The notes under the pieces are model-generated. The model did no database searches, was not told the origin of the DNA, and saw only the letters and a list, made by a program, of their open reading frames with translations. Source: an uncultured Clostridia bacterium (GTDB taxonomy: Bacteria; Bacillota; Clostridia; Oscillospirales; Ruminococcaceae). From it: a stretch of DNA of 64,000 nucleotides. The position numbers were made by a program, and so were the translations under genes. The stretch covers positions 1-64,000 of the forward strand of contig CANPZC010000006.1 in the NCBI GenBank assembly GCA_947589355.1. Reading direction: 5' to 3'. Shown piece by piece: positions 16,400 through 27,045 of the stretch (positions are counted from its first letter, which is position 1; the number at the start of each line of letters is the position of its first letter).

Positions 16400-16605
16400 C
16401 TATAAATTTCATGTCAAGAAACTAAAAGTTTTCGATCGACCCTTTTTCAAAAGGGTCGTCAGGGTCGAGGGGTGAAACCCTCGTCGCCGTCCGCAGACGG
16501 CGAAATCCCCTTACGGTAGGCGCTCTGCAAGGGGTGAATACTCAAACAGTCCTGTGGACTGTTTGAGTAGAGGGGAGGCTCTGCAAGAGAGAGCCTCCCC
16601 TTTGA
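16400..16605 (-). ncRNA. Structured repeat element D, copy 3 (reverse)
   Basis: Same four-stem plan as the copy at 3660, on the minus strand. Stem 1: 16572-16581/16591-16600 with loop TCTCTTGCA (minus strand). Stem 2: 16539-16552/16556-16569. Stem 3: 16486-16491/16496-16501. Stem 4: 16437-16444/16451-16458. Every stem has different bases from copies 1 and 2 but still pairs fully. An extra hairpin (GAGGG/CCCTC, 16467-16482) is present. It points toward glnA and ends 60-70 bases before it. Confidence 0.65.
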
Positions 16606-16679
16606 GAAGACCTTATCTCTTTTTCCGCGTTCCATCCTGGAACGCCGTGCTAGGTGAAAAACCACATTTCTTGCCTCTC

Positions 16680-17096
16680 GTTTCTGAATATCTTGTTTCT
16701 AGTACCCGACCCACATACCTCCCCAACAGAGAGGCAGCCGGCAGAATATTCTTCCAGTAGCGGTGGGGTGGGGCGTGGTTTTTGTTTTTGGGAAGTTGGA
16801 GATGTGGCGGTAAACGCACTCGCTGAAAAATTACAATTCAGATACGCACAAAGTTTCAGAGAATGGGAAGAAGCCTCGCAGAGGGTTCTTCGGCACTTGA
16901 CCGACATTTATGGCGGTCAACGTGTGCGCTCCTGCGCCGCGCGACAGCGCAAATAATACACACAATATTAAAACAACGCGCGAACGCTGCCTTGCCAACC
17001 TCTTGCTTCTTGCTTCTAACGGTAAACCGCAGGAATGGCAAGACCGTACGAACACTTCAAGAACAGCTCTAACCTCTTACTTCTAACCTCTGACTT
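16680..17096. repeat. Modules A, G and C and low-complexity tract
   Basis: Palindrome A at 16738-16757 with flanking CCGACCCACA and GGGGCGTGG arms; module G at about 16870-16920 (GAAGAA...TTCTTC hairpin, then TTGACCG...CGGTCAA hairpin); module C at 16925-16955; then words such as CTTGCTTCTTGCTTCTAAC to 17096. No gene is seen. Confidence 0.65.
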
Positions 17097-17819
17097 CTAA
17101 TTGGCAACGTACATCTGCTTATACGGGTTCTTGCTGTCGGGGGTGACGACTGTGAACGGGCTGTCCATTATGCTGTCAACATCGCCGCCGAACAGCTCGC
17201 AGTACTGCGCCACGTACTTTCTTACCTCGTCAAGCTCTTTGGCACTCGCTTTCTTAGCCGTGACCTGCGACGGGAATTTCACATCTTTACAGTCGCTGCG
17301 CAGAAACATCTTTCCGCCGTGCATACCCGTGCAGGGGAAGTTGCCGACGATCTTTTTATTCCCTATATTCAGACCCAGCACGACTATAATGCCGCCTGCC
17401 TGATATTCGCCGAGAAAACTGCCCGTGCTGCCGCCTATCACCATGAGCGGCACTTTCTCTTTATAAGCTTTCATATGTATGCCTGCGCGGTAGCCTGCGT
17501 TGCCCTTTACAAAAATCTTTCCGCCGCGCATAGCGTAACCTGCGGCATCGCCTATATTGCCGTGGATAACTATTTTACCCTCGTTCATTGTATCGCCGAC
17601 GGCATCTTGCGCGTTGGCGTTGACGACTATCTCGCCGCCGTTGAGATACGCGCCCAGCGCATTGCCCGGCACGCCCTCAATAGTTATAGCACGTCCCGAC
17701 ATTCCTGCGGCTATGAACCTTTGACCGCAGCAGCCTGTGAGCCTACAGTCGCCTTTAGCCTCGCGCAGGTTTTCGTTGACCGCTTTGAAGTCAAGACCGT
17801 TTACATCTATAAGTACCAT
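17097..17819 (-). CDS. Glutamate synthase GXGXG (GltB3-like) subunit
   Basis: 240 residues forming only the C-terminal beta-helix domain of glutamate synthase: repeated G-x-x-G-x-x-x-G turns such as GGEIVVNANAQDAVGDTMNEG and GGKIFVKGNAGYRAG (each under family consensus GXGXG). In the single-chain enzyme this domain supports the ammonia tunnel; as a separate gene it is typical of the archaeal-type split enzyme. It is the last gene of the leftward five-gene operon, 52 bases after the FAD gene. Confidence 0.9.
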   Translation of the reverse strand: MVLIDVNGLDFKAVNENLREAKGDCRLTGCCGQRFIAAGMSGRAITIEGVPGNALGAYLNGGEIVVNANAQDAVGDTMNEGKIVIHGNIGDAAGYAMRGGKIFVKGNAGYRAGIHMKAYKEKVPLMVIGGSTGSFLGEYQAGGIIVVLGLNIGNKKIVGNFPCTGMHGGKMFLRSDCKDVKFPSQVTAKKASAKELDEVRKYVAQYCELFGGDVDSIMDSPFTVVTPDSKNPYKQMYVAN

Positions 17820-17871
17820 ACTATCAATCCTTTACAGTATTATAACATACTTTTTCCGCTCTTGCAACACC

Positions 17872-19119
17872 TTAATGAGGCATAGCGAATTTTTCTTTTC
17901 TTGCATCTTTGCCAAACGCTGCCGACGTTGCCGCCTTGCGCAGCATTTCAAAATTCACGCTGTCAAGAGGCGTTTTTTCGCGTATCATGGCGGTATATAT
18001 GCCTGCCCTCTCGCTGCCGCCTATAAGCATAAAGCCCGTGAGCAGACCACCCTTTGTGAACAGCCTTTTTATGCCGCCGTCAAACTTTTCTTCATATGTA
18101 CAGCCGCCCTGCTCCGAAGTATAGGCAGTGCCTGCGGTCATGCAGTGCAGACCAAAGAACCCTATCGAGTTCATAGGTATGCCCTTATCGAAAAGCTCCT
18201 CTCCGCCTGCCATATTTACGCCTGCCGCATGACCCTGCATATAGGCATTGGGCATAAGCGCTAAAACTCTTTTCGCGCCGAGAGATATATCCTCGCCCTC
18301 GGTACAGTCGCCTGCGGCATACACATCTTCAATACTTGTGCGAAGTTTTTCGTCAACTATAATGCCCCTGTTTACCTCGCCGCCTGCTTCTTTTACAAGA
18401 GCTGTATTCGCCCTTACGCCTACCGCAAGCACAAGCACGTCAAAATCAACTTCTTTGCCGCTTTGCATATGAGCCTTATTTTTCTCAAACTTCTTTACGC
18501 TGTCGGACAGCAGAAATTCTATGCCGTTTTCTTCAAGACACTTCTGCATATACGCAGCGCAGTCTTTATCGAGGATACTGGAAAGCACCCTGTCGGCAAG
18601 GTCTGCAACTACAATAGAAGCCGCTCTGCCGTGCAAGCCCTCGGCGCATTTAAGACCTATAAGACCTGCGCCGACTATAAGCACCCTTGACTTCTTCGTT
18701 ACCGCCTTTTCAAGAGCCAGCGTATCGTCCAAAGTCATAAAACCAAACTTTTGCTCAACGCTTTCCAGCCCCTCCATCGGCGGCACAAACGGCGAAGAAC
18801 CCGCTGCAACACAAACGCTTGTATACGGCAGTTTGCTCTTGTCGTCAAGCTCTATTTTCTTGGCGGCTTTATCTATCTTGACAGCCTTTTTGCCGTATAT
18901 TACATCGCAGCCGTTTGAAGCATAAAAATCTTCGCCGCGGTATGACATCTTCTTAGTGTCGGTCTTTCCCTCAAGATAATAAGAGATGAGCGGTCTGCAA
19001 TATACGGGGTGTTTCTCTTCAGATATTACGGTGATCTTGCCGTCTTTATCAACACTGCGTATGCCCTCTATGCAGCCTGCCGCGGCAACGCCGTTTCCTA
19101 TAATAACATACTGCTTCAT
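17872..19119 (-). CDS. FAD/NAD(P)-dependent oxidoreductase of the split glutamate synthase
   Basis: 415 residues from the ATG at 19119. N-terminal FAD motif YVIIGNGVAAAGCIEGIR; second dinucleotide motif RVLIVGAGLIGLKCAEGL near 142-158; FAD-contact motif VYAAGDCTEG near 265. It resembles the NADH-rubredoxin/nitrite reductase-type flavoproteins and probably passes electrons to the ferredoxin-like subunit and GltB. An ATG three codons earlier overlaps the ferredoxin stop (ATGA), but AGGAGG is only one base from it and ten bases from the ATG I chose. Confidence 0.88.
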   Translation of the reverse strand: MKQYVIIGNGVAAAGCIEGIRSVDKDGKITVISEEKHPVYCRPLISYYLEGKTDTKKMSYRGEDFYASNGCDVIYGKKAVKIDKAAKKIELDDKSKLPYTSVCVAAGSSPFVPPMEGLESVEQKFGFMTLDDTLALEKAVTKKSRVLIVGAGLIGLKCAEGLHGRAASIVVADLADRVLSSILDKDCAAYMQKCLEENGIEFLLSDSVKKFEKNKAHMQSGKEVDFDVLVLAVGVRANTALVKEAGGEVNRGIIVDEKLRTSIEDVYAAGDCTEGEDISLGAKRVLALMPNAYMQGHAAGVNMAGGEELFDKGIPMNSIGFFGLHCMTAGTAYTSEQGGCTYEEKFDGGIKRLFTKGGLLTGFMLIGGSERAGIYTAMIREKTPLDSVNFEMLRKAATSAAFGKDARKEKFAMPH

Positions 19120-19124
19120 ACGCC

Positions 19125-19565
19125 TCATACCTCCTCATCTCTGCTTTCAAATACTATCGCATTGTTGGGGCAGCCCTTTACGCACGCAGGCTCACCGCAG
19201 GAGTTTGCAAGGCAAAGCTCGCACTTTTGCATAATGCCGCTCTCGCCCGGGGCTAATGCGCCGTAGGGGCAAACCAGCACGCAGGTGTGGCAGCCCACGC
19301 ATTTTTCGCTGTCTATGTGCACAACGCCGTCTTTTTTGGAGATAGCCCCTGCGATACAGCTTTTAACACAAATGGGGTCGTCGCAGTGGCGGCATGATAC
19401 AGCATAGCTTATCTTGTCGTTTTCTTCAATGTGTATTCTGGGGTATATGGGCTTGCCTTTCAGCGCGTATGCCATATCTTTAAGACCCGAATTTGCAAAC
19501 GCACAGTTGTATTCGCAAAGGTGACAGCCCAGACACCATTCTTCATTTACATATACTCTTTTCAT
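19125..19565 (-). CDS. 4Fe-4S ferredoxin-like electron transfer subunit
   Basis: About 146 residues with several cysteine clusters: CLGCHLCEYNC near the start, CRHCDDPICVKSC in the middle, CVGCHTCVLVCPYG and CELCLANSCGEPACVKGCP later, enough for up to four [4Fe-4S] clusters (DMSO-reductase-subunit-B style). It probably links the FAD protein to the GltB FMN/iron-sulfur subunit. I chose the ATG at 19565, with AGGTGAT upstream; a GTG three codons earlier is possible. Third gene of the operon. Confidence 0.88.
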   Translation of the reverse strand: MKRVYVNEEWCLGCHLCEYNCAFANSGLKDMAYALKGKPIYPRIHIEENDKISYAVSCRHCDDPICVKSCIAGAISKKDGVVHIDSEKCVGCHTCVLVCPYGALAPGESGIMQKCELCLANSCGEPACVKGCPNNAIVFESRDEEV

Positions 19566-19582
19566 ATCTATCACCTATCCTA

Positions 19583-21091
19583 TCAGCTCTGACCTGCGTG
19601 CGCAATGCCCAGTATCTCCAGTTCCGCGTTCGTAAGACCTATGCCGCGCAGCATCAGCCTGTTGCCTTTCAAAGCTTCTATAGAGTTGATACCCATGCCG
19701 CCCATAAGCTCTTTTATCTCGTGCTTCCATGCGTTCATAAGGTTTACAAGCCTCTGGCTTCCCATGTCGGGGTTCAGCCTCTTTACAAGTTCGGGCCGCT
19801 GTGTGGCTATGCCCCAGTTGCACTTGCCGCTCTGGCAGGTACGGCACAGGTGACAGCCCAGAGCCAGCAGCGCGGCAGTTGCAATATAGCAGGCATCTGC
19901 ACCCAGCGCTATTGCCTTTACAACGTCAGATGCGCTGCGTATGCTGCCGCCGACCACCAGCGAGATATTGTTTCTTATGCCCTCGTCGCGCAGGCGCTGA
20001 TCGACAGCCGCAAGGGCAAGTTCTATAGGTATGCCGACGTTATCTCTTATTCTTGTGGGTGCTGCTCCCGTGCCTCCGCGGAAGCCGTCAATAGCTATTA
20101 TGTCAGCGCCGCTTCTTGCGATACCGCTTGCTATGGCGGCTATATTGTGCACCGCTGCTACCTTTACTATAACGGGTTTTTTGTATTCTGTAGCTTCTTT
20201 AAGAGAAAACACAAGCTGGCGCAGATCTTCTATAGAATAAATATCATGATGAGGGGCAGGGGAGATAGCATCGGAGCCCTCGGGTATCATACGGGTACGC
20301 GAAACATCGCCGACTATCTTAGCGCCCGGCAGGTGACCGCCTATGCCCGGTTTTGCGCCCTGACCCATTTTTATCTCTATCGCAGCGCCGGCTTTGAGGT
20401 AATCTTCATGAACGCCGAAACGACCCGAAGCTACCTGCACTATAGTATTTTCACCGTAGCAGTAAAAGTCTTCGTGCAGACCGCCCTCACCTGTATTATA
20501 AAGTATGCCGAGTTCTGTCGCTGCCCTTGCAAGTGATGCGTGCGCATTATAGCTTATAGAACCGTAGCTCATCGCCGAGAACATAACGGGCATTGAAAGC
20601 TCTATCTGCGGCGGAAGATCGCATTTGAGCTTGCCGTTTTCATCGCGCTTTATCCTGTCGGGCTTTTTGCCGAGGAACACTTTCGTTTCCATAGGCTCTC
20701 TGAGGGGGTCTATAGGAGGGTTAGTTACCTGCGATGCGTTTATAAGTATCTTATCCCAGTAAACGGGGAAAGGCTTTGGGTTGCCCATAGACGAGAGCAG
20801 TACCGCGCCGCTGTTTGCCTGCTTGTATATCTCTTTTATGGTGTCGTTGCTCCAGTTGGCGTTCTCGCGCAGCATACAGTCGCTCTTTACTATTTTAAGA
20901 GCCTTTGTAGGGCAGAGAGATACACACCTCTGGCAGTTTACGCACTTTGTTTCGTCGCTCATCATCTTGCCATGCTCATCGCTGAAAAAGTGAACCTCGT
21001 TGGCGCACTGTCTTTCACACACGCGGCAGGCTATGCAGCGATCGCTGTTTCTTATAACTTCAAATTCGGGATAAACATATATATCGTTCAT
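19583..21091 (-). CDS. gltB: Glutamate synthase FMN/iron-sulfur catalytic subunit
   Basis: 502 residues. The N terminus carries two [4Fe-4S] ferredoxin motifs (CIACRVCERQC and CVNCQRCVSLCP). The main body is the FMN-binding glutamate synthase barrel: SAMSYGSISYNAH, GEGGLHEDF, KMGQGAKPGIGGHLPG, IDGFRGGTGAAP and the cluster-binding CRTCQSGKCNWGIATQ. It reduces 2-oxoglutarate plus tunnelled ammonia to glutamate. This is the archaeal-type short GltB, lacking glutaminase and GXGXG domains, which are encoded separately here. It overlaps the glutaminase gene by one base (TGATG). Confidence 0.94.
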   Translation of the reverse strand: MNDIYVYPEFEVIRNSDRCIACRVCERQCANEVHFFSDEHGKMMSDETKCVNCQRCVSLCPTKALKIVKSDCMLRENANWSNDTIKEIYKQANSGAVLLSSMGNPKPFPVYWDKILINASQVTNPPIDPLREPMETKVFLGKKPDRIKRDENGKLKCDLPPQIELSMPVMFSAMSYGSISYNAHASLARAATELGILYNTGEGGLHEDFYCYGENTIVQVASGRFGVHEDYLKAGAAIEIKMGQGAKPGIGGHLPGAKIVGDVSRTRMIPEGSDAISPAPHHDIYSIEDLRQLVFSLKEATEYKKPVIVKVAAVHNIAAIASGIARSGADIIAIDGFRGGTGAAPTRIRDNVGIPIELALAAVDQRLRDEGIRNNISLVVGGSIRSASDVVKAIALGADACYIATAALLALGCHLCRTCQSGKCNWGIATQRPELVKRLNPDMGSQRLVNLMNAWKHEIKELMGGMGINSIEALKGNRLMLRGIGLTNAELEILGIAHAGQS

Positions 21092-22185
21092 CAGTACGCA
21101 CCCTCCTTTACCTCAACTATTACGGGCTCTCCGCCTGCGGGCGACCAGATGTTCTCGGCATCGGGCTGCATTACCCTTATCGCGGCTTCTTCGCTTGCTA
21201 TAAACACCTTGTCGTCTTTCTCGCCTACAACCATAGAACGCAGTTTAAGTCTGTCGTTAAGAGCCATAAGACCGCCGTTATAGCCGAACACTATCGAGAA
21301 CGGGCCTGTGATAAGCAGGCTGGGGAACATAGTTCGCAGATAGATGTGCTTGTTCTTGTCCTCGATGTCAGACTTGTCGTTTATGGTACTCCAGAACGGA
21401 GCGGCTATAACGCTGGCAGCTTCTTTCAGAGTAAGCCCCTGAACGCGCAGCAGGTAGTCGAGTATGTAGGTTATAACTTCGGTGTCGGTCTGCAAGGTGC
21501 ATTTGTAACCGAACATCTCTATAAAACGCCTGTTGGCATCGTAAGAGGAAATTTCACCGTTGTGTACTACCGAATAATCGAGCAGCGTGAACGGGTGTGC
21601 GCCGCCCCACCAGCCGGGGGTGTTTGTCGGATATCTTCCGTGGGCAGTCCAAGAGTAGCCCTCGTATTCATCGAGCCTGTAGAATTTGCCGACATCTTCG
21701 GGGAAACCTACCGCCTTGAATGCGCCCATGTTCTTGCCGCTTGAAAATACATACGCGCCCTTGTGCTCGGTGTTTATCTGTACCGCCGTGCGCGAAACAA
21801 GCGCTTTTTCATCGAGCTGCATAGACGCCATTACAGAGTGCAGCGGCGCAACGAAATATCTCCATATCATAGGCTCGTCGGTTATCTGCGGTATCTTGCG
21901 CGTGGGTATGACTTCGGATTTGACTATCTCGAAGCGCTCCTTTAAAAATGTTTCGCAGTCTATTCTTGACGGTCTGTCGTCAAAGAATATGTGCAAAGCA
22001 TAATAATCCCTGTATTCGGGGTAGATGCCGTAGCCTGCAAAGCCGCCGCCAAGACCGTTGGAGCGGTCGTGCATGGGCACCATGGCATCGGCTATGAGCT
22101 GACCCGACATTCTGTTGCCGTCTTTGCTTATCACTGCCGCTATCGCGCAGCCCGACGGTATCCTGACTTCTCCCTCTCGTTTCAT
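21091..22185 (-). CDS. Class II glutamine amidotransferase subunit of glutamate synthase
   Basis: 364 residues, the glutaminase domain as its own protein. The likely nucleophile is C13 in IPSGCAIAAVI, so a 12-residue N-terminal segment should be removed, as in amidotransferases with propeptides. Later motifs: HGRYPTNTPGWWGGAHPF and YSVVHNGEISSY (glutamine binding). It is the first gene of the leftward operon, which is divergent from gdhA. It should deliver ammonia from glutamine to GltB. Confidence 0.9.
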   Translation of the reverse strand: MKREGEVRIPSGCAIAAVISKDGNRMSGQLIADAMVPMHDRSNGLGGGFAGYGIYPEYRDYYALHIFFDDRPSRIDCETFLKERFEIVKSEVIPTRKIPQITDEPMIWRYFVAPLHSVMASMQLDEKALVSRTAVQINTEHKGAYVFSSGKNMGAFKAVGFPEDVGKFYRLDEYEGYSWTAHGRYPTNTPGWWGGAHPFTLLDYSVVHNGEISSYDANRRFIEMFGYKCTLQTDTEVITYILDYLLRVQGLTLKEAASVIAAPFWSTINDKSDIEDKNKHIYLRTMFPSLLITGPFSIVFGYNGGLMALNDRLKLRSMVVGEKDDKVFIASEEAAIRVMQPDAENIWSPAGGEPVIVEVKEGAY

Positions 22186-22420
22186 ATCAGAACTTTCCTT
22201 TCATTAAAATAATGTATATCGTGTGTTTTACAGCGAGAAAACAATAAGCGCCCACTTCAAAGCGGCAAATTTTACCCAAATAGGCATAATATACCGTTTT
22301 GAAATGAACGCCATTGCTCACAATCTGTATTATACAACTAAAACAACTGTTTGTCAATAGGCGAGAGCAAAGAAATTTTAACTTTTTGCAGGATTTTTTT
22401 AAAAAGTTGCAAAAAAGGTC

Positions 22421-22449
22421 TTGACAAATCGTTTTGAAGAGTGTATAAT
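22421..22449 (+). promoter_or_regulatory. Sigma-A promoter of gdhA
   Basis: TTGACA (22421-22426), a 17-base spacer and TATAAT (22444-22449). A 140-base leader follows; its first bases (ATAACGTAAAGG, 22452-22463) are identical to the start of the glnN leader hairpin region (23971-23982). Confidence 0.88.
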
Positions 22450-22494
22450 TCATAACGTAAAGGTATGTGGTCTTTGGATAAAAAGGCGTTTTAA

Positions 22495-23934
<1,440 letters not shown>

Positions 23935-23977
23935 TAGCTTTGAGATAAGTAAAATAGCATAACAGTTTTAATAACGT

Positions 23978-24032
23978 AAAGGCAAGGACGTCTTTAACGC
24001 GTGGATCACCGCGCATTAAAGGCGTCTTTTTT
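23978..24032 (+). promoter_or_regulatory. ANTAR-type hairpin and overlapping terminator in the glnN leader
   Basis: AAAGGC (23978-23983) pairs with GTCTTT (23990-23995) around the hexaloop AAGGAC, with A at position 1 and G at position 4 as in known ANTAR targets. The 3' side of this hairpin is shared with the 5' side of a 15-bp terminator stem (23987-24001 with 24010-24026) that ends in TTTTTT (24027-24032). The two folds exclude each other. A first hairpin, normal in these leaders, is less clear (23965-23981). Confidence 0.75.
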
Positions 24033-24082
24033 GCTATAGAAAAACTATTGACCCTAGATCTTAATGTAAAGGAGTTTTTGAA

Positions 24083-26191
24083 ATGGGAGAAAATGTAACA
24101 ACAGTACCGGAGTATTTTGGCTGTCTGGTGTTTGACGACAGAGTTATGAAAGCAACTTTGTCAGCAAAGGTTTATCAGTCGCTGAAAAAGACCATTGACG
24201 AGGGCGCTAAGCTTGATATAGGCGTTGCTAACGCTGTGGCTAGCGCAATGAAAGAGTGGGCTGTGGCACACGGAGCTACTCACTACACCCACTGGTTCCA
24301 GCCGCTTACGGGCATTACGGCAGAAAAGCACGACAGCTTTATCTCACCCTCTCCCGATGGCGGAGTTATAATGGAATTTTCGGGCAAGGAGCTTATCAAA
24401 GGCGAGCCTGACGCATCTTCGTTCCCCTCGGGCGGACTGAGAGCGACATTTGAGGCAAGAGGCTATACCGCGTGGGATCCGACTTCGTATGCGTTCATAA
24501 AGGGTAAAACTCTTTGCATACCTACCGCTTTCTGTTCATACGGCGGCGAGGCTCTGGACAAGAAAACACCGCTTTTGCGCTCTATGCAGGCTCTTAACAA
24601 GCAGGCTCTGAGGATACTGAAACTGTTCGGCAACGACAACGTAAAGTGCGTGCGCACATCGGTAGGTCCTGAGCAGGAGTACTTCCTTATAACAAAAGAG
24701 ATGTACGACCAGCGCCCCGACCTGAGATTTACGGGCAGAACGCTTTTCGGCACAAAGCCGCCCAAGGGTCAGGAAATGGACGACCACTACTTTGGCGTTA
24801 TTAAGCCCAAGGTAGCGGAGTTTATGGAAGACCTTAACCAAGAGCTGTGGAAGCTCGGCATACTTGCTAAGACGGAACATAACGAAGTTGCGCCTGCGCA
24901 GCACGAGCTTGCGCCTATCTACACGACTACAAACATCGCTACCGACCACAACCAGCTGACTATGGAGATAATGCAGAAAGTTGCGGCGCGGCACGGTCTT
25001 GTATGCCTGCTGCACGAGAAGCCTTTTGCAGGAGTAAACGGCAGCGGCAAGCACAACAACTGGTCTATCTCTACAGACACGGGCGTAAACCTGCTCTCAC
25101 CGGGCGAAACACCGTATGAGAACGCACAGTTTTTGCTGTTCTTGTGCGCCGTAATAAAGGCAGTTGACGACTATCAGGATCTTTTAAGACTTGCTGTAGC
25201 TACGGCAGGAAACGACCACAGACTTGGTGCGAACGAAGCTCCTCCGGCAGTTGTATCTATATTCCTCGGCGACGAGCTGAACGCGGTGCTTGAGGCTATA
25301 GAAAACGACACGCCTTACAAGGGCACGGAAGTTACGCAGATGAAGCTGGGTGTAAACGTACTGCCGAAGTTCAACAGAGACACGACAGACCGCAACCGCA
25401 CCTCGCCGTTCGCGTTCACTGGCAACAAGTTTGAATTCCGTATGCTGGGTTCTTCAAACAGCATTGCCTGCGCGAACATAATGCTCAACAGCGCGGTGGC
25501 TGAATCTTTGAAGATATACGCTGACAGGCTGGAGGGCGCGGAGGACTTCGAGACCGCCCTGCACGAGATGATAAAGAAGACTATCAAAGATCACAAGCAC
25601 ATTATATTCAACGGCAACGGCTACGATGATTCGTGGATAAAGGAAGCTACCGAAAAGAGGGGCTTGCTCAACTACCGCACGACTGCCGATTGTATGCCTC
25701 ACCTGCTTGATCAGAAGAATGTTGATATGCTGACATCGCACAAGGTATTCACGCTGGCGGAGATGAAGTCGAGAGTTGACATCATGCTTGAAAACTACTG
25801 CAAGACGGTAGTTATCGAGGCTAACACGATGATAGAAATGGCTAAAACGCAGATAGCTCCTGCAATAGAGGGCTACGCGGCAGAGCTTGCCAAGACTGCG
25901 GCTGCGAAGAAAGCTGTTGACGCGTCTATCGCCTGCGCGTATGAAAAGGGTCTTGTAAAGAAGCTTTCAGACCTTGCGGACAGCATAGCGGTAAAGGCAG
26001 ACGAGCTTGAAAAGGCTGTTATAGCTCTGGCAGACTGCGACGGCATAATCAAGGAGTCGGAGGCTATAAGAGACACGGTGCTTACCAAGATGGCAGAGCT
26101 CAGGCTGCCGTGCGACGAGGCGGAGAAAGTTACCTCGAAGAAGTACTGGCCTTATCCTACATATGGTGATCTGCTGTTTGGGGTTAGGTAA
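24083..26191 (+). CDS. glnN: Type III glutamine synthetase
   Basis: 702 residues, the normal size for the large GSIII type. Motifs: [20 protein letters not shown], the GSIII-typical [54 protein letters not shown] and the [21 protein letters not shown] nucleotide-site segment. It makes glutamine from glutamate, ammonia and ATP. An AAAGGAG site is 9 bases upstream. Its leader carries an ANTAR-type attenuator, so expression likely depends on the ANTAR protein at 14492-15076. Confidence 0.96.
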   Translation: MGENVTTVPEYFGCLVFDDRVMKATLSAKVYQSLKKTIDEGAKLDIGVANAVASAMKEWAVAHGATHYTHWFQPLTGITAEKHDSFISPSPDGGVIMEFSGKELIKGEPDASSFPSGGLRATFEARGYTAWDPTSYAFIKGKTLCIPTAFCSYGGEALDKKTPLLRSMQALNKQALRILKLFGNDNVKCVRTSVGPEQEYFLITKEMYDQRPDLRFTGRTLFGTKPPKGQEMDDHYFGVIKPKVAEFMEDLNQELWKLGILAKTEHNEVAPAQHELAPIYTTTNIATDHNQLTMEIMQKVAARHGLVCLLHEKPFAGVNGSGKHNNWSISTDTGVNLLSPGETPYENAQFLLFLCAVIKAVDDYQDLLRLAVATAGNDHRLGANEAPPAVVSIFLGDELNAVLEAIENDTPYKGTEVTQMKLGVNVLPKFNRDTTDRNRTSPFAFTGNKFEFRMLGSSNSIACANIMLNSAVAESLKIYADRLEGAEDFETALHEMIKKTIKDHKHIIFNGNGYDDSWIKEATEKRGLLNYRTTADCMPHLLDQKNVDMLTSHKVFTLAEMKSRVDIMLENYCKTVVIEANTMIEMAKTQIAPAIEGYAAELAKTAAAKKAVDASIACAYEKGLVKKLSDLADSIAVKADELEKAVIALADCDGIIKESEAIRDTVLTKMAELRLPCDEAEKVTSKKYWPYPTYGDLLFGVR

Positions 26192-26257
26192 TAGTTTCGT
26201 TGTAAATCCAAAATAGAATTAACTGCACAACGGTCGCTCTTTGCGGCGGTCGTTGTG

Positions 26258-26600
26258 TGGTGATTGTTAAGACGAAATTACTACACCTAATTAAGTTTCT
26301 CCCTTGAATTGTTCTACCAAAATCAATACATGGCAGAATATTCTTCCAGCGGCATGGGGTGAGTTGCTTCGGTTAGTTGGGGTAGGGTGTAGAGAGTGCG
26401 GCGTGATGTGGCTTGTATTATTGATAAAAATACGGCTTTAGCCGCGAGATTTTAAAATAATTACGCCTATTATATATGCCCAACCCATATGTTGCCCCAA
26501 AGAGAGATAGCTGGCAGAATATTCTTCCAGCGACGTGTGGGGGAGAGTCGTTTCTGTGGAGTAGGAGATACATAGTTGTGGTTGATATGAAAATATATTT
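26258..26600. repeat. Two palindrome A copies, no gene
   Basis: Palindrome A at 26331-26349 and 26511-26530. The second is flanked by CCCAACCCATATG and GTGTGGGGG arms. GTTGGGGTAGGGTGTAG near 26378 recurs at 31548 and 31952. Only small open frames that cross the repeats are present. Confidence 0.6.
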
Positions 26601-26601
26601 T

Positions 26602-26970
26602 TCCGCAGTACGTTATAAATCCATTTCCCGCACTACTGACCTCTTTTTCCTGACAAACAAAACCGATGCGTATTTATCTCTTTAGCCTCCTCCGCAAAGC
26701 AACGAAGTTCCGAGTGAAGAGGTCGCGAAATACCACCAAGGCTCAGCGCGTGTTTGAGGGTGTGGGTAAGGAAGAGGAAGCTCGAGGGGGAAACCTTAGG
26801 GTAGGGGGTAAAACGCGCGCCCTGCCGGTCTTATTTACCCCCTATAATCCCTGTGGTTTCCCCCTCGATGAGAAATTCGCGAAACGGTTAGTACACTCAA
26901 AATGAGAAGATAACCAAAATAAAGTTGGAGCGTTGAACGCGCTCCTGCGCCGCGCGTAAGCGCAAACAAT
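26602..26970 (+). ncRNA. Structured repeat element B, copy 2, ending in module C
   Basis: Nearly identical to copy 1. The long hairpin is at 26781-26868. Module C closes the element at 26938-26969. It lies between glnN and the asnB leader on the coding strand of both. No transcript is shown; ncRNA is an inference. Confidence 0.55.
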
Positions 26971-26982
26971 AATAATTTATTG

Positions 26983-27041
26983 AAGAAGCCTCGCAGAGGG
27001 TTCTTCTGCACTTGACCGACACTTGTGGCGGTCAATGTGTT
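26983..27041 (+). repeat. Module G: paired GAAGAA/TTCTTC and TTGACCG/CGGTCAA hairpins
   Basis: Same two-hairpin unit as at 16870-16920; a reversed copy is at 37973-38026 and a truncated one at 36010-36040. It lies immediately upstream of the T-box leader and might carry its promoter, as TTGACC is followed 17 bases later by an AT-rich hexamer, but this is weak. Confidence 0.55.
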
Positions 27042-27045
27042 AAAA

